DNA of 64,000 nucleotides from Acetatifactor muris. Its GTDB lineage: Bacteria; Bacillota; Clostridia; Lachnospirales; Lachnospiraceae. Location of the stretch: assembly GCA_023663635.1 (NCBI GenBank), contig JAMPHD010000002.1, positions 62,001 through 126,000 on the forward strand, in the 5' to 3' direction. Position 1 is the first letter of the stretch, and every line of letters starts with the position of its first letter. Made by a program: the position numbers and the translations under genes. A model generated the notes under the pieces. That model saw only the letters and a list, made by a program, of their open reading frames with translations. It did not search any database and was not told the origin of the DNA. Shown piece by piece: positions 28,704 to 36,972 of the stretch.

Positions 28704-28862
28704 TTGTCCACAATGTCCACAGAGATAAAGTTTTTCCAAAATTTTATTCTCTGTGGATATTTTATGTTTTGGTGTGGATAGTATTTTGAATCGATTTCGG
28801 TATGGGTGGGAACATTTCGAGAAACCCGCTCTCCCCTATACACATTTTCCACATTATCCACA
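28704..28862 (+). promoter_or_regulatory. Cluster of DnaA-box-like 9-mers upstream of dnaD-dnaI
   Basis: Seven 9-mers resemble the DnaA box TTATCCACA. On the plus strand they are TTGTCCACA (28704-28712), ATGTCCACA (28713-28721), CTATACACA (28836-28844), TTTTCCACA (28845-28853) and the exact TTATCCACA (28854-28862). On the minus strand they are ATATCCACA (28752-28760) and CTATCCACA (28773-28781). The last three plus-strand boxes are directly contiguous and a T-rich tract follows. Five have one mismatch and one has two. The region sits between murC and the helicase-loader genes. Confidence 0.6.
28716..28757 (+). terminator. Hairpin after murC
   Basis: TCCACAGAGATAAA pairs with TTTATTCTCTGTGGA, with a short A/T loop and an ATATTTTATGTTTT tail. 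It can act as a terminator 12 bases after the murC stop. Both arms also contain DnaA-box-like sequence, so one function may not exclude the other. Confidence 0.55.
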
Positions 28863-28970
28863 TTTTTTGTCGATTTTTTCCGCTTTTTTGGTTTCAGAAA
28901 TTTGCCTATTTCATTTTCAAATCGGTTGTGCTATACTCAAAAATACTTTGATGAGGAAGGGTTTGAGAGA

Positions 28971-30137
28971 ATGGCGCGATTAAAGATCTATAAGGATTCT
29001 AACTGCAATTCCACGGCAATTTCCAATCGTTTTATTGATGAATATATGGATGGAGCGAACGAGGCTCAGCTGAAGGTATATCTCTACCTTCTCCGTATGT
29101 TAGGCGCCGATCGGGCTACCAGTGTGTCCGATCTCGCGGACAAGTTCAACCACACGGAGCGGGAGATCATCCGCTCCCTGAAATATTGGGAGAAAAAGCA
29201 GCTTCTGACCATGGATTACGATGCCGCCGGCATCCCCACAGGCATTCACTTCAGGGATCTGGAGGCGGAAACCGATGCGGGACACTCCTCTACCTCCCGT
29301 TCTCTGGCCGTATTTATGGAGAATGGCTCAAAGCCCGAGGGACAGGCTGTCGATACCGCACCCGCGCCTTCCTACGGACAGGTTCCGGATACCGCACCCG
29401 CGCTTTCCTACGGGCAGGTTCCGAATGCCGGATCCGCGCTTTCCTACGGGCAGGTTCCGAATGCCGGATCCGCGTCTCCCTACGGGAAGCCTTCCTACAG
29501 CGCGGAGCAGCTCAGAGAGTTCAAATCACGGCAGGAGACCGCCAGGCTTCTGTTTATCGCGGAATCCTACATAGGACGTCCCCTGACCCCGGCAGAGATG
29601 AAGTCCATCCTGTTCTTCACCGATGTCCTGCACTTTTCCGAGGATCTGATCGACTATCTGATCGCCTACTGCATGGACAGGGGCAAGAAAGATTTCAAGT
29701 ATATGGAGAAAGTGGCCGTCAGTTGGGCGGAGAACGGTGTGACCACGCCCGCCGAGGCACGCAAACACGCCTCCAAATACGACAAGAATGTCTATGCCAT
29801 CATGAACGCCCTCGGCAAAAACAATGTCCCCACCGCCAAGGAGGCCGAGTATATCACCCGTTGGACGGGCGAGTACGGTTTTGATCTGGATATCATTCTG
29901 GAGGCCTGCGAGCGCACGGTACTGGCCACGGACCGCCATCGTCTGGAATACGCGGAGAGCATCCTGAGCAGTTGGCGGCAGGAAAATGTACATCACAAGG
30001 CCGATATCCACAAGATTGACGAGCTCTATCACCGCCGCAAATCCGGCGCCAAGCCGTCAACCAACAATAAATTCAATCAGTTCTCTCAAAACAGCTATGA
30101 TTTTGACGCGCTGGAGAAAGAACTGCTGCGCAACTAG
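28971..30137 (+). CDS. DnaD-like replication initiation protein
   Basis: A 388-residue primosomal protein. The N-terminal winged helix (about 20-85, AQLKVYLYLLRMLGADRATS) and the C-terminal DnaD/DnaB2 domains (about 185-345, with repeated helices ending VYAIMNALGKNN and TRWTGEYGFD) match DnaD/DnaB-type helicase-loading proteins of Firmicutes. Between them lies a Pro/Ala-rich linker made of four 12-residue repeats. The start at ATG 28971 has AGGAAGGG upstream; an open frame continues further upstream but has no family similarity. The helicase loader follows after 17 bases. Confidence 0.88.
   Translation: MARLKIYKDSNCNSTAISNRFIDEYMDGANEAQLKVYLYLLRMLGADRATSVSDLADKFNHTEREIIRSLKYWEKKQLLTMDYDAAGIPTGIHFRDLEAETDAGHSSTSRSLAVFMENGSKPEGQAVDTAPAPSYGQVPDTAPALSYGQVPNAGSALSYGQVPNAGSASPYGKPSYSAEQLREFKSRQETARLLFIAESYIGRPLTPAEMKSILFFTDVLHFSEDLIDYLIAYCMDRGKKDFKYMEKVAVSWAENGVTTPAEARKHASKYDKNVYAIMNALGKNNVPTAKEAEYITRWTGEYGFDLDIILEACERTVLATDRHRLEYAESILSSWRQENVHHKADIHKIDELYHRRKSGAKPSTNNKFNQFSQNSYDFDALEKELLRN
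29352..29495 (+). repeat. Four 36-base in-frame repeats in the DnaD linker
   Basis: Units at 29352, 29388, 29424 and 29460, each encoding a version of DTAPALSYGQVP. The two middle units are nearly identical and the outer ones are diverged. The repeats keep the frame, so gain or loss changes only linker length between the two DnaD domains. Confidence 0.9.
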
Positions 30138-30154
30138 AGCCGAAAGGAGCCATT

Positions 30155-31147
30155 ATGTCACTGAGCAGTCAGCAATACGCGTCCATCATGAGGCGATATG
30201 AGCGAACCCGTGATGACAACCGGCATCTCTTGGAGGAGCGCAGGGCGGCCGTCTACCGCCGTATTCCCGAGTATGAGGAATTGGAGAACTCCGTAGGCGC
30301 CATTGCCCGCCAAAAGGCTGAATGTCTCCTGGACGGGGATGACACGGCTCCTGCGGCGCTGCATGAGCGTCTGGAGGAGATCGGGCGCCGGAGACAGGCT
30401 CTGCTCACCGGGGCGGGATTTCCGCCCGATTTTCTGAATCCCGTTTACACCTGCGCCGACTGCAGGGACACCGGCTATCTCCACTCCCCCGAACACCGGG
30501 GCGAAAAATGTCATTGCCTGCGTCAGCAGGAGATTTCCATTCTCTATGAACAGTCCAATATCCGCGACGTGATCGCCCGGGAAAATTTCTCCACACTCTC
30601 CTATGAGTATCATCAGGGGGAGGATTTGGAGCGCTTTCAGGGCGCGGTCAGGGTCTGTCAGGCCTTTGTGGAAGATTTTGACCGGGAATACCGCAATCTC
30701 TTCCTCTACGGCACAGTGGGCACCGGCAAGAGCTTTTTGTCCGGCTGCATTGCCGGGGAATTGCTGAAGAGGGGGCGATCCGTCATCTATTTCAGCAGCG
30801 CCGGGCTCTTTGACACTATGGCGCGATACACTTTTGACACAAAAGAGAAAGAAACTCTTTACAATTTCTACGAAGACCTTTACAATTGTGAATTGGTAAT
30901 AATCGATGATCTGGGCACGGAAATGACCAATAATTTTGTGTCGGCACAGCTCTTTTCCTGTCTGAACGAGCGCCATCTCCGCCAAAAGTCCACGATCATT
31001 TCCACCAACTTAAGTTTGGAGGAGTTGCGGGATCGCTACTCGGACAGAATCTTTTCGCGGATCACAAGCAATTACGCGATCTGCAAGCTGACCGGAGAGG
31101 ATATCCGCATGCGCAGGAAACTATCAAACCTACATACGACAGAATAG
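30155..31147 (+). CDS. dnaI: Helicase loader, DnaI/DnaC-like AAA+ ATPase
   Basis: A 330-residue protein that would load replicative helicase DnaC/DnaB at the origin or restarted forks. It has an N-terminal helical part, a zinc-binding cluster with C100, C103, C119 and C121, a Walker A loop YGTVGTGKS at 185-193, and Walker B LVIIDDLG (D251, D252), followed by sensor residues in STNLS and RIFSRI. This order is that of DnaI of Bacillus. It follows the DnaD-like gene by 17 bases, giving a primosome operon. Confidence 0.93.
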   Translation: MSLSSQQYASIMRRYERTRDDNRHLLEERRAAVYRRIPEYEELENSVGAIARQKAECLLDGDDTAPAALHERLEEIGRRRQALLTGAGFPPDFLNPVYTCADCRDTGYLHSPEHRGEKCHCLRQQEISILYEQSNIRDVIARENFSTLSYEYHQGEDLERFQGAVRVCQAFVEDFDREYRNLFLYGTVGTGKSFLSGCIAGELLKRGRSVIYFSSAGLFDTMARYTFDTKEKETLYNFYEDLYNCELVIIDDLGTEMTNNFVSAQLFSCLNERHLRQKSTIISTNLSLEELRDRYSDRIFSRITSNYAICKLTGEDIRMRRKLSNLHTTE

Positions 31148-31163
31148 AAAGTGAGGACAATTT

Positions 31164-32348
31164 ATGGGTAACCGTGAAGAAAAACGGAATTTGGAGACGA
31201 TACCCGTTGGTTCACTCGGCATTATCTCCCTGGAGAGCTGTAAGCCCTTGGGGGAGATGGTAGACGGATACCTCGTCAAATGGAGAGCGGAGAGAGAGAG
31301 TGAACACAAGGAATCCCTCGCTTTTTCGGGCTATATGAGAGAATCTTATCTCTTGGATGCCGAAGTGCCCCGCTTTGGCTCCGGGGAGGGAAAGGGTGTG
31401 ATCCTAGAGTCCGTCCGCGGTACGGATCTGTATATTTTGGTGGATGTACTCAATCACTCCAAGACCTACTCTCTGTGCGGACATGAGAATCATATGTCCC
31501 CGGACGATCACTATCAGGACCTCAAGCGTGTCATTGCCGCCGTGGGCGGCAAGGCCAGACGCATCACCGTGATCATGCCTTTCCTCTATGAGAGCAGACA
31601 GCACAAGCGGACCTCCAGAGAGTCCCTCGACTGCGCATTGGCTCTGCAGGAGCTTGTGGCAATGGGCGTGGACAATATCATCACCTTTGACGCCCATGAC
31701 CCCAGAGTACAGAACGCGATCCCGCTCCACGGATTCGAGACCGTACAGCCCGCCTATCAGTTTATCAAAGGACTGTTGCGCCATGTGAGCGATCTGAACA
31801 TAGATTCCGGGCATATGATGGTCATCAGCCCGGATGAGGGCGGAATGAGCCGCGCGATCTATATCGCCAATGTGTTGGGACTGGACATGGGTATGTTCTA
31901 CAAGCGCCGTGACTACACGCGCGTGGAAAACGGCCGAAACCCCATTGTGGCGCATGAATTTTTGGGCAGCAGCGTGGAGGGCAAGGACATGATCATCATT
32001 GACGACATGATCTCCTCCGGAGAGAGCGTGTTGGAGGTTGCCACCGCGCTGAAGGAGCGCAAGGCCAACAAGATCTTCGTGTGCGCTACCTTCGGACTGT
32101 TTACCGGCGGTTTGGACAAATTCGATCAGGCATACGCAAACGGTATTTTTGACCGTGTGCTGACCACCAATCTGATCTATCAGACACCGGAACTTTTGAA
32201 ACGCGAATGGTATATCAACTGTGACATGAGCAAATACATCGCCTATATCATCGACACACTGAACCATGATTCCTCCATCAGCGATCTGTTGAACCCCAAT
32301 GAGAGGATTCAAAACATTGTGGCCAGGTATAAGGCCAAGGAATTGTAA
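31164..32348 (+). CDS. prs: Ribose-phosphate pyrophosphokinase family protein
   Basis: A 394-residue PRPP synthetase-like enzyme. It contains the ATP-binding area RITVIMPFLYESRQHKRTSRE, the FDAHDP motif, and the PRPP loop IIIDDMISSGES (about 276-287). It is longer than the usual 310-320 residues because of an N-terminal extension of about 60 residues and insertions, a form seen in Lachnospiraceae. It would supply PRPP for nucleotide, histidine and tryptophan synthesis. It follows the helicase loader by 16 bases and is closed by a clear terminator. Confidence 0.9.
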   Translation: MGNREEKRNLETIPVGSLGIISLESCKPLGEMVDGYLVKWRAERESEHKESLAFSGYMRESYLLDAEVPRFGSGEGKGVILESVRGTDLYILVDVLNHSKTYSLCGHENHMSPDDHYQDLKRVIAAVGGKARRITVIMPFLYESRQHKRTSRESLDCALALQELVAMGVDNIITFDAHDPRVQNAIPLHGFETVQPAYQFIKGLLRHVSDLNIDSGHMMVISPDEGGMSRAIYIANVLGLDMGMFYKRRDYTRVENGRNPIVAHEFLGSSVEGKDMIIIDDMISSGESVLEVATALKERKANKIFVCATFGLFTGGLDKFDQAYANGIFDRVLTTNLIYQTPELLKREWYINCDMSKYIAYIIDTLNHDSSISDLLNPNERIQNIVARYKAKEL

Positions 32349-32414
32349 GCATCCTGAATGCCGCAAACACCCGCAACTCCGGCTGCACCGGTCAAAGACG
32401 GAATATAAAGCATG

Positions 32415-32461
32415 AGAGAATGTCAACTCTATTGAATTTATAGTTGACATTCTCTTTTTAT
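32415..32461 (+). terminator. Rho-independent terminator after prs
   Basis: GAGAATGTCAACT (from 32415) pairs perfectly with AGTTGACATTCTC (to 32454) and is followed by TTTTTA. The stem is 13 bp with a 14-base loop. This ends the dnaD-dnaI-prs transcript. Confidence 0.92.
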
Positions 32462-32477
32462 TGGAGTATCTTCTATA

Positions 32478-32512
32478 TATAATGTAAACCATTTTTCTCG
32501 TTATGTTTACAT
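32478..32512 (+). promoter_or_regulatory. bioY promoter -10 with BirA-type operator
   Basis: A TATAAT hexamer at 32478-32483 is overlapped by an inverted repeat: ATGTAAAC (32482-32489), 15-base spacer, GTTTACAT (32505-32512). This matches the Firmicutes BirA operator layout (TGTTAAC-like half-sites about 15 bases apart). Biotin-bound BirA would block transcription of bioY. The -35 region is weak. Confidence 0.75.
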
Positions 32513-32538
32513 TTTGCATAGAAAGGTGTTATACGAAA

Positions 32539-33090
32539 ATGAACGAACATGCATCCAAGATCAAAGAGATGGCCGTGATCGGCCTTATGACCGCCGTAGT
32601 CTGCGTTTTGGCTCCGATTTCCTTCTATATTCCCATCAGCCCCGTCCCCATCTCCCTAGGCTCCATGATGATCTATTTTGTCGTCACCGTGTTGGGCGCA
32701 AGGCGTGGAACCGTCAGCGTCCTGCTCTATATCCTGTTGGGTCTGGCCGGTCTCCCGGTCCTGTCCGGTTTCACCGGAGGCGCCGGCAAGTTGTTTGGCC
32801 CCACGGGAGGATATATCATCGGGTATATCTTTCTGGCACTGATCTTCGGTTTCTTCACGGATCATTGGAAGGACCGCCTCGCCATGCAGATATTGGGCGC
32901 CATCCTCGGCACTCTGGCGCTCTATCTCTTCGGCACCCTGTGGCTCGGCAGACAACTGGGTATAGATTTTATGGCCGCCCTGTGGGCGGGCGTCATCCCC
33001 TATATCCCCGGAGACATCGTCAAACTGATCCTCGCCATGACCCTGGGGATCAAACTTCGCAAGAGACTGCACGCCGCGGAGCTGCTGTGA
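32539..33090 (+). CDS. bioY: Biotin transporter BioY (ECF substrate-binding subunit)
   Basis: A 183-residue membrane protein with six hydrophobic helices. The family signature is present in the SPVPISLGSMMIYFVV segment and the FTGGAGKLFGPTGGYIIGY loop, which bind biotin. It takes up biotin together with the shared ECF energising module or alone at low rate; the module genes are not in the window. The start was put at ATG 32539 (MNEHASK) after GAAAGGTG. Regulation by BirA is suggested by the operator just upstream. An inverted-repeat element follows the stop. Confidence 0.95.
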   Translation: MNEHASKIKEMAVIGLMTAVVCVLAPISFYIPISPVPISLGSMMIYFVVTVLGARRGTVSVLLYILLGLAGLPVLSGFTGGAGKLFGPTGGYIIGYIFLALIFGFFTDHWKDRLAMQILGAILGTLALYLFGTLWLGRQLGIDFMAALWAGVIPYIPGDIVKLILAMTLGIKLRKRLHAAELL

Positions 33091-33331
33091 TCCGCCCAAG
33101 GTCTGACTTTTCATAAATGTTCGGAAAGTCAGGCTCCGCCAGACAATTGTTCCTATGAGGACCGTTGAAAAACACCGGCGCTTAACGAGGTATTTTCGAG
33201 TTTAGCGCCACTGTGTTTTTCGCTGAGCGAAAGCGTGTCCGAATAGAAATAATTGCCTGGCGGGGCACATATTCTATCATTACCATGAAAAGTGAAAGTC
33301 AGGCGGATATGATATCCGCCCAAGTCTTGAC
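33090..33331. repeat. Nested inverted-repeat element between bioY and queT
   Basis: The 240-base gap is structured on several levels. Arms at 33133-33156 and 33243-33266 pair over 24 positions (20 identical to the reverse complement). Inside them, AAAAACAC...GGCGCT (33168-33186) pairs with the complementary run ending at 33220. Side hairpins occur at 33103-33132 (CTGACTTT/AAAGTCAG) and 33302-33320 (GGCGGATA/TATCCGCC). A 17-base imperfect direct repeat (TCCGCCCAAG plus TCTGAC-like) borders it at 33091 and 33315. No protein is encoded. Confidence 0.7.
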
Positions 33332-33354
33332 ATTCCCGGCTTTTTCAGTATAAT
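33327..33354 (+). promoter_or_regulatory. queT promoter
   Basis: A consensus TTGACA at 33327-33332 and TATAAT at 33349-33354 are separated by 16 bases. Transcription would start near 33361 and give an 84-base leader before queT, long enough for a riboswitch. Confidence 0.85.
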
Positions 33355-33395
33355 GTTTGATTGGACAGACTCCTCCGCGGAATCTGCCCGATATC

Positions 33396-33437
33396 CGTGT
33401 GTTCGAAACCATCCACACGTAAAACAAAACTAAGGAG
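33396..33437 (+). promoter_or_regulatory. Possible preQ1-I-like riboswitch in the queT leader
   Basis: CGTGTG (33396-33401) pairs with CACACG (33414-33419) around a 12-base loop with TTC and ACC positions as in preQ1 class I. The 3' tail TAAAACAAAACTAAGGAG contains the A-rich strand and ribosome site typical of that class. The loop-to-tail pairing of the Bacillus example is not obvious here, so the call is tentative. The downstream gene is a queuosine-precursor transporter, which supports it. Confidence 0.45.
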
Positions 33438-33444
33438 ATTAAAA

Positions 33445-33966
33445 ATGAACGGGAAAGTATTGTCACTGGTCCACGCGGCAGTCATTGCCGCTCTTTATGT
33501 CGTGCTGACAGAGTTGGCCAACGCCTTTGGCTTGGCCAATCATGCCATCCAACTCCGTTTCTCGGAGGCTCTCACCATCCTGCCTTTCTTTACACCGGCC
33601 GCCATCCCCGGACTGTTCGCGGGATGCTTTCTGGCCAATCTGCTCACCGGCGCCGTCCCTTGGGATGTGCTGTTCGGCAGTCTCGCCACGCTTTTGGGCG
33701 CGGTGGGAACCTGGTGGATCTGCGGTCGCTGCAGATCAGAGAAACAGACAGGCCGACTCAGGATGTGGCTCGCTCCCCTGCCCCCCATTCTCGCCAACAC
33801 CATCATCGTGCCCTTTGTGTTGGCCTACGCGTATCACTTGGAGGGCGGTATTCCCTATTTTATGCTGACAGTGGGCATCGGGGAAATTCTCTCCTGCGGC
33901 GTGTTGGGCATTCTGCTCCTCAGACTCCTGCAGAGATACCGCAGATTCCTCTTCCCTACTCCCTGA
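33445..33966 (+). CDS. queT: QueT family queuosine-precursor transporter
   Basis: A 173-residue ECF-type substrate-binding membrane protein with about five helices. The N-terminal block AALYVVLTELANAFGLANHAIQ and RFSEALTILPFFTPAAIPGL are typical of QueT, which imports a queuosine precursor such as preQ1. The start is ATG 33445 after AAGGAGA; the open frame extends upstream through the leader but is not coding. Its 3' end overlaps the convergent large gene by 11 bases. The shared ECF module must be encoded elsewhere. Confidence 0.92.
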   Translation: MNGKVLSLVHAAVIAALYVVLTELANAFGLANHAIQLRFSEALTILPFFTPAAIPGLFAGCFLANLLTGAVPWDVLFGSLATLLGAVGTWWICGRCRSEKQTGRLRMWLAPLPPILANTIIVPFVLAYAYHLEGGIPYFMLTVGIGEILSCGVLGILLLRLLQRYRRFLFPTP

Positions 33967-36484
33967 TATAGGTGACAAAATTATTTCCGTTCTCACGGAA
34001 TTTTTCCGCGGAATCGTTCTTGCCCTGCTTGGACAGAGTGCCCGTGACGGGATCCATCACAATGATATTGAACTCGTCAAATCCGGTGATCAGCACGGCA
34101 TCCCCATTGTTCATCAGGGCGAGAACCGGAATATTGCGGTTGACATAATAGAGTACCGCATCCGGATCGCAGCCCGTCAGATCCAATATCTGCGCGTTTT
34201 CCAGATTTTCCTCCAAAATCTCCATGACCGTTTGACCCTGTGACAGCAGATAATCGGAATTGCGTATGATGCCCTCGTATTTCAGCATGGTATCCAGGCA
34301 TACGGCGAGACTGTTCTTCTCCTCCGACACCTTTGCCGCGGCAATATCCCGAATCTGATTGCGCAGCGCGCGATTTCCTCTCATCCACACCATATTTCCC
34401 CTATGATCCACTACCACTCCCGAAATGCTGTTGGCCAGATTGACCGCCTTGGCCGGAGCATAATAGATCCCGTCCACCCCATAGGCGCCGTAAATATAGT
34501 ATTTGAAACTGCCGCCCGCCATATCCGGCTCCAGATTTCTTCCACCCTCAAAGACCACTTCCTTGGGGTTTAAGATCTGTATGGTCTTATCATCAATATT
34601 GTTCCTCGTCTGTATCTGCACATATTGTTCATAGACATCGATAACGGGAGCCACGACCAGATATTTTCCGGCAGTGTCCTCCACACTGTTCATAATATGA
34701 TCCCCCGCGGCCTCCACATAGTTCCCGTCGTCATTGCGCCGCACCCTCTCTAACGTGATCTGATTATCCTCCACGCCGCAGTCCGTGACATACAAGCCCT
34801 CCTGACTGTATGTTTTTAAGATCTCCCCGTCAGAATTGCAGATGCAGACCTTGTACATGGGATATACGATCCTGCCGGAGTTCTCCATGTAGACATCCTC
34901 CTGTGCTGCCACTCCATAGATGATATCCTCTTCCATGAATCCCAGAGGGCGAATGATCTCCCCGTTGCCCGCCGTGATGACCCTCTGCGCCTCCGTGTTG
35001 AGATTTCGCACATTCAGCCGGTTGCCGTAATAGCCGTCCGCGTCGTCCTGCCACACCATGATGCGATGATTGTCAGATACCCGGATACTGTCATCCCGGG
35101 TCACCTCCACCATGGGGTAATAGGTCTTCTCCTCCAGATCAATGCCATACACCGTATCCTCCAACATCAGATACAGTTTCTGATCCCTGTTCAGATAGAG
35201 CAGTTGCTCCATCTGATACTTCAACACCGCGTAATTTTTGTTGTAGGGAATATAGACATTCTCCTCAATGGTGTTGAGGGCGCTGTCATAGGTATAGATC
35301 TGTATGCCCACCTCGCCCTCATGGCGCCCTCTGTTCATATATCCGTACACCGCGAAACTGACATTGCCTCCCTCCGTTACGTCCAACATCTTGATGGAAT
35401 GCGCATCATACAGGGTGCGGCTGTCCGCGTGTTCATCATCGTAAAAACTGAAGATCACCGTCAGCTTATTGCTGTCCGCGTTGTAGCTGTAGAGCTGATT
35501 ATCCGCCTCAAAGACCACATTGCTGCCGTCCTCGCTCTCCATCATGGGCACATCCGTCCCCGTGATCCCCAACAGGATCTTGTCGTTGGCGCACATATTG
35601 TGCGCGTCCGGTATCTGTGTCATGGTGCGCTCATAATCCAGCAGATAGGTGCGCTCCGCGGTGTAACGTATGCGATAGTGCTCCTGCACACGATAATAAA
35701 CGGTGGACTGCCCGCCGCCGTACACAAAGTAATTGATCAGAAAAGAGGCCGTCTGCTCACCGATCTCCGTGAGTTGAATGACCGGAGGCGCAGCCTCCTT
35801 TATATTCAGATTGCCCCAGGTGATCTGCCTGAAACTGCTGTGAATATTGACCTTGTGAAAAGAAGTGTTATCCTCCAAATGCGCATTGCTCTCCAGATAC
35901 TTGGTCAGTTCCGTGGCCGCCTCCCGATCGTAGAGTTTCTCGTGAAAATCTTTCACAAAAGCCAGTTTCTCGTCCACATGCAGATTGTCGCTCCATATCA
36001 CACGGGTGTAATAATAGACCGGGCAATCCTCATCCAACGTGAGCGTCAGCATCAGGGCATATTCCGTGTCACGGTCTATCAGATCCTTCAGTGTAAAGTC
36101 CGCGGACAGCACATTATTTTCCAAGGTATAGTTCGTGATATCCGTCCTTTCCACCAGACGATCCCCGTCTATGCTCCTCACCTCCATGGACAGCCCGGAC
36201 ACGGATCGGCCATAGGTGTCCGCCCGGACGGACAGACTGCGCCCCTCTCCCAACACGGTCACCGTGTTGCGCTCAAAGGCGATATCCATGAGTACCGTGT
36301 ATCCATGCAGTTCATTATATCGTATGCCGTCTCTCTCCATCATCAGGACAGGGAGAGAGGCATCCGCCATCTCCATGGTCATATTATCGTGACCCTTGTT
36401 CATCACTTTGCCCGCCACCACCAGCGCGGCCAAAAACACCAGCACAAAGACTGCCGGCTTAATCAGCATTTTTTTCATCCCCAA
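33956..36484 (-). CDS. Large membrane-anchored extracytoplasmic protein with a C39-like end
   Basis: An 842-residue protein with one N-terminal signal anchor (about 5-26) and a long extracytoplasmic part. The middle has repeating beta-strand blocks (for example KLTVIFSFYDDEHADS, YPMVEVTRDDS) that suggest a propeller-like fold. The last 130 residues resemble the peptidase C39_2 fold: SLAVCLDTMLKYEG near residue 728 holds the Cys-like position, and NNGDAVLITGFDEFNIIVMD near 795 matches the strand that usually has the catalytic His, which here is missing (Asp). The domain may bind without cleaving. No name is known. It overlaps the upstream small gene by 10 bases. Confidence 0.7.
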   Translation of the reverse strand: MGMKKMLIKPAVFVLVFLAALVVAGKVMNKGHDNMTMEMADASLPVLMMERDGIRYNELHGYTVLMDIAFERNTVTVLGEGRSLSVRADTYGRSVSGLSMEVRSIDGDRLVERTDITNYTLENNVLSADFTLKDLIDRDTEYALMLTLTLDEDCPVYYYTRVIWSDNLHVDEKLAFVKDFHEKLYDREAATELTKYLESNAHLEDNTSFHKVNIHSSFRQITWGNLNIKEAAPPVIQLTEIGEQTASFLINYFVYGGGQSTVYYRVQEHYRIRYTAERTYLLDYERTMTQIPDAHNMCANDKILLGITGTDVPMMESEDGSNVVFEADNQLYSYNADSNKLTVIFSFYDDEHADSRTLYDAHSIKMLDVTEGGNVSFAVYGYMNRGRHEGEVGIQIYTYDSALNTIEENVYIPYNKNYAVLKYQMEQLLYLNRDQKLYLMLEDTVYGIDLEEKTYYPMVEVTRDDSIRVSDNHRIMVWQDDADGYYGNRLNVRNLNTEAQRVITAGNGEIIRPLGFMEEDIIYGVAAQEDVYMENSGRIVYPMYKVCICNSDGEILKTYSQEGLYVTDCGVEDNQITLERVRRNDDGNYVEAAGDHIMNSVEDTAGKYLVVAPVIDVYEQYVQIQTRNNIDDKTIQILNPKEVVFEGGRNLEPDMAGGSFKYYIYGAYGVDGIYYAPAKAVNLANSISGVVVDHRGNMVWMRGNRALRNQIRDIAAAKVSEEKNSLAVCLDTMLKYEGIIRNSDYLLSQGQTVMEILEENLENAQILDLTGCDPDAVLYYVNRNIPVLALMNNGDAVLITGFDEFNIIVMDPVTGTLSKQGKNDSAEKFRENGNNFVTYIRE

Positions 36485-36894
36485 AAGCTCCCACGCCTGC
36501 CTCCATGTCTGCGCTTGTAGATCTCGTCACACAGCAGCACTTGGATCATATCCGTCATCCACGATTGTTTTGCCTTATCCATGCGCTGTTCCTCCGGCAG
36601 TTCTCCGTCCTCGTTCTGCAATATCTTCATCATGCTCTCCGCCATCCTTCGCATACTCCCGAAATCAGGGTACTCATCATAGATCATGCTGCCTTCATAA
36701 TCCATTTTGTCCAATATTTCCGCCACTCTTCGCTGATAGCGTTTCACTTCCGCGGGATACACCTGCTGAAGGTATTCCAGATCCTGCAGAAGAGTGCGCT
36801 CCTGTTCCGCCGCTCTGTAACCCGGATAGGTCATATAGAAGGGAAGGGGTACGCGCCCGGGAAAGGCATGAAGTATTTTCGGCTTGATATCCAT
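36475..36894 (-). CDS. Conserved-looking hypothetical protein, 139 residues
   Basis: A soluble, helix-rich protein without recognised domain. It begins MDIKPKILHAFPGRVPLPF and later has DLEYLQQVYPAEVKRYQRRV and a charged C-terminus. The start at ATG 36894 has GAGG at correct spacing; the frame extends further upstream without a ribosome site. It overlaps the start of the large anchored-protein gene by 10 bases, implying coupled translation and perhaps a joint role. It lies downstream of the ATP synthase operon and may partly share its transcript. Confidence 0.65.
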   Translation of the reverse strand: MDIKPKILHAFPGRVPLPFYMTYPGYRAAEQERTLLQDLEYLQQVYPAEVKRYQRRVAEILDKMDYEGSMIYDEYPDFGSMRRMAESMMKILQNEDGELPEEQRMDKAKQSWMTDMIQVLLCDEIYKRRHGGRRGSFWG

Positions 36895-36972
36895 ACACAG
36901 TGCCTCATTGCCATTTTTTATAAAATATGCACCGTCTGTGGGTTCCGTGCGAATATTTCCGCACGATAGCAA

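Noticed and set aside
28704-28862. Main chromosomal origin (oriC)
   Set aside because: The DnaA-box cluster is suggestive, but dnaA, dnaN and rpmH, the usual neighbours in Firmicutes, are absent and gene directions do not switch as expected at an origin.
29352-29495. CRISPR array
   Set aside because: The 36-base units are contiguous without spacers and code in frame for the DnaD linker.
35066-36520. A 480-codon open frame on the plus strand
   Set aside because: It is the reverse strand of the 842-residue protein gene and looks non-protein-like.
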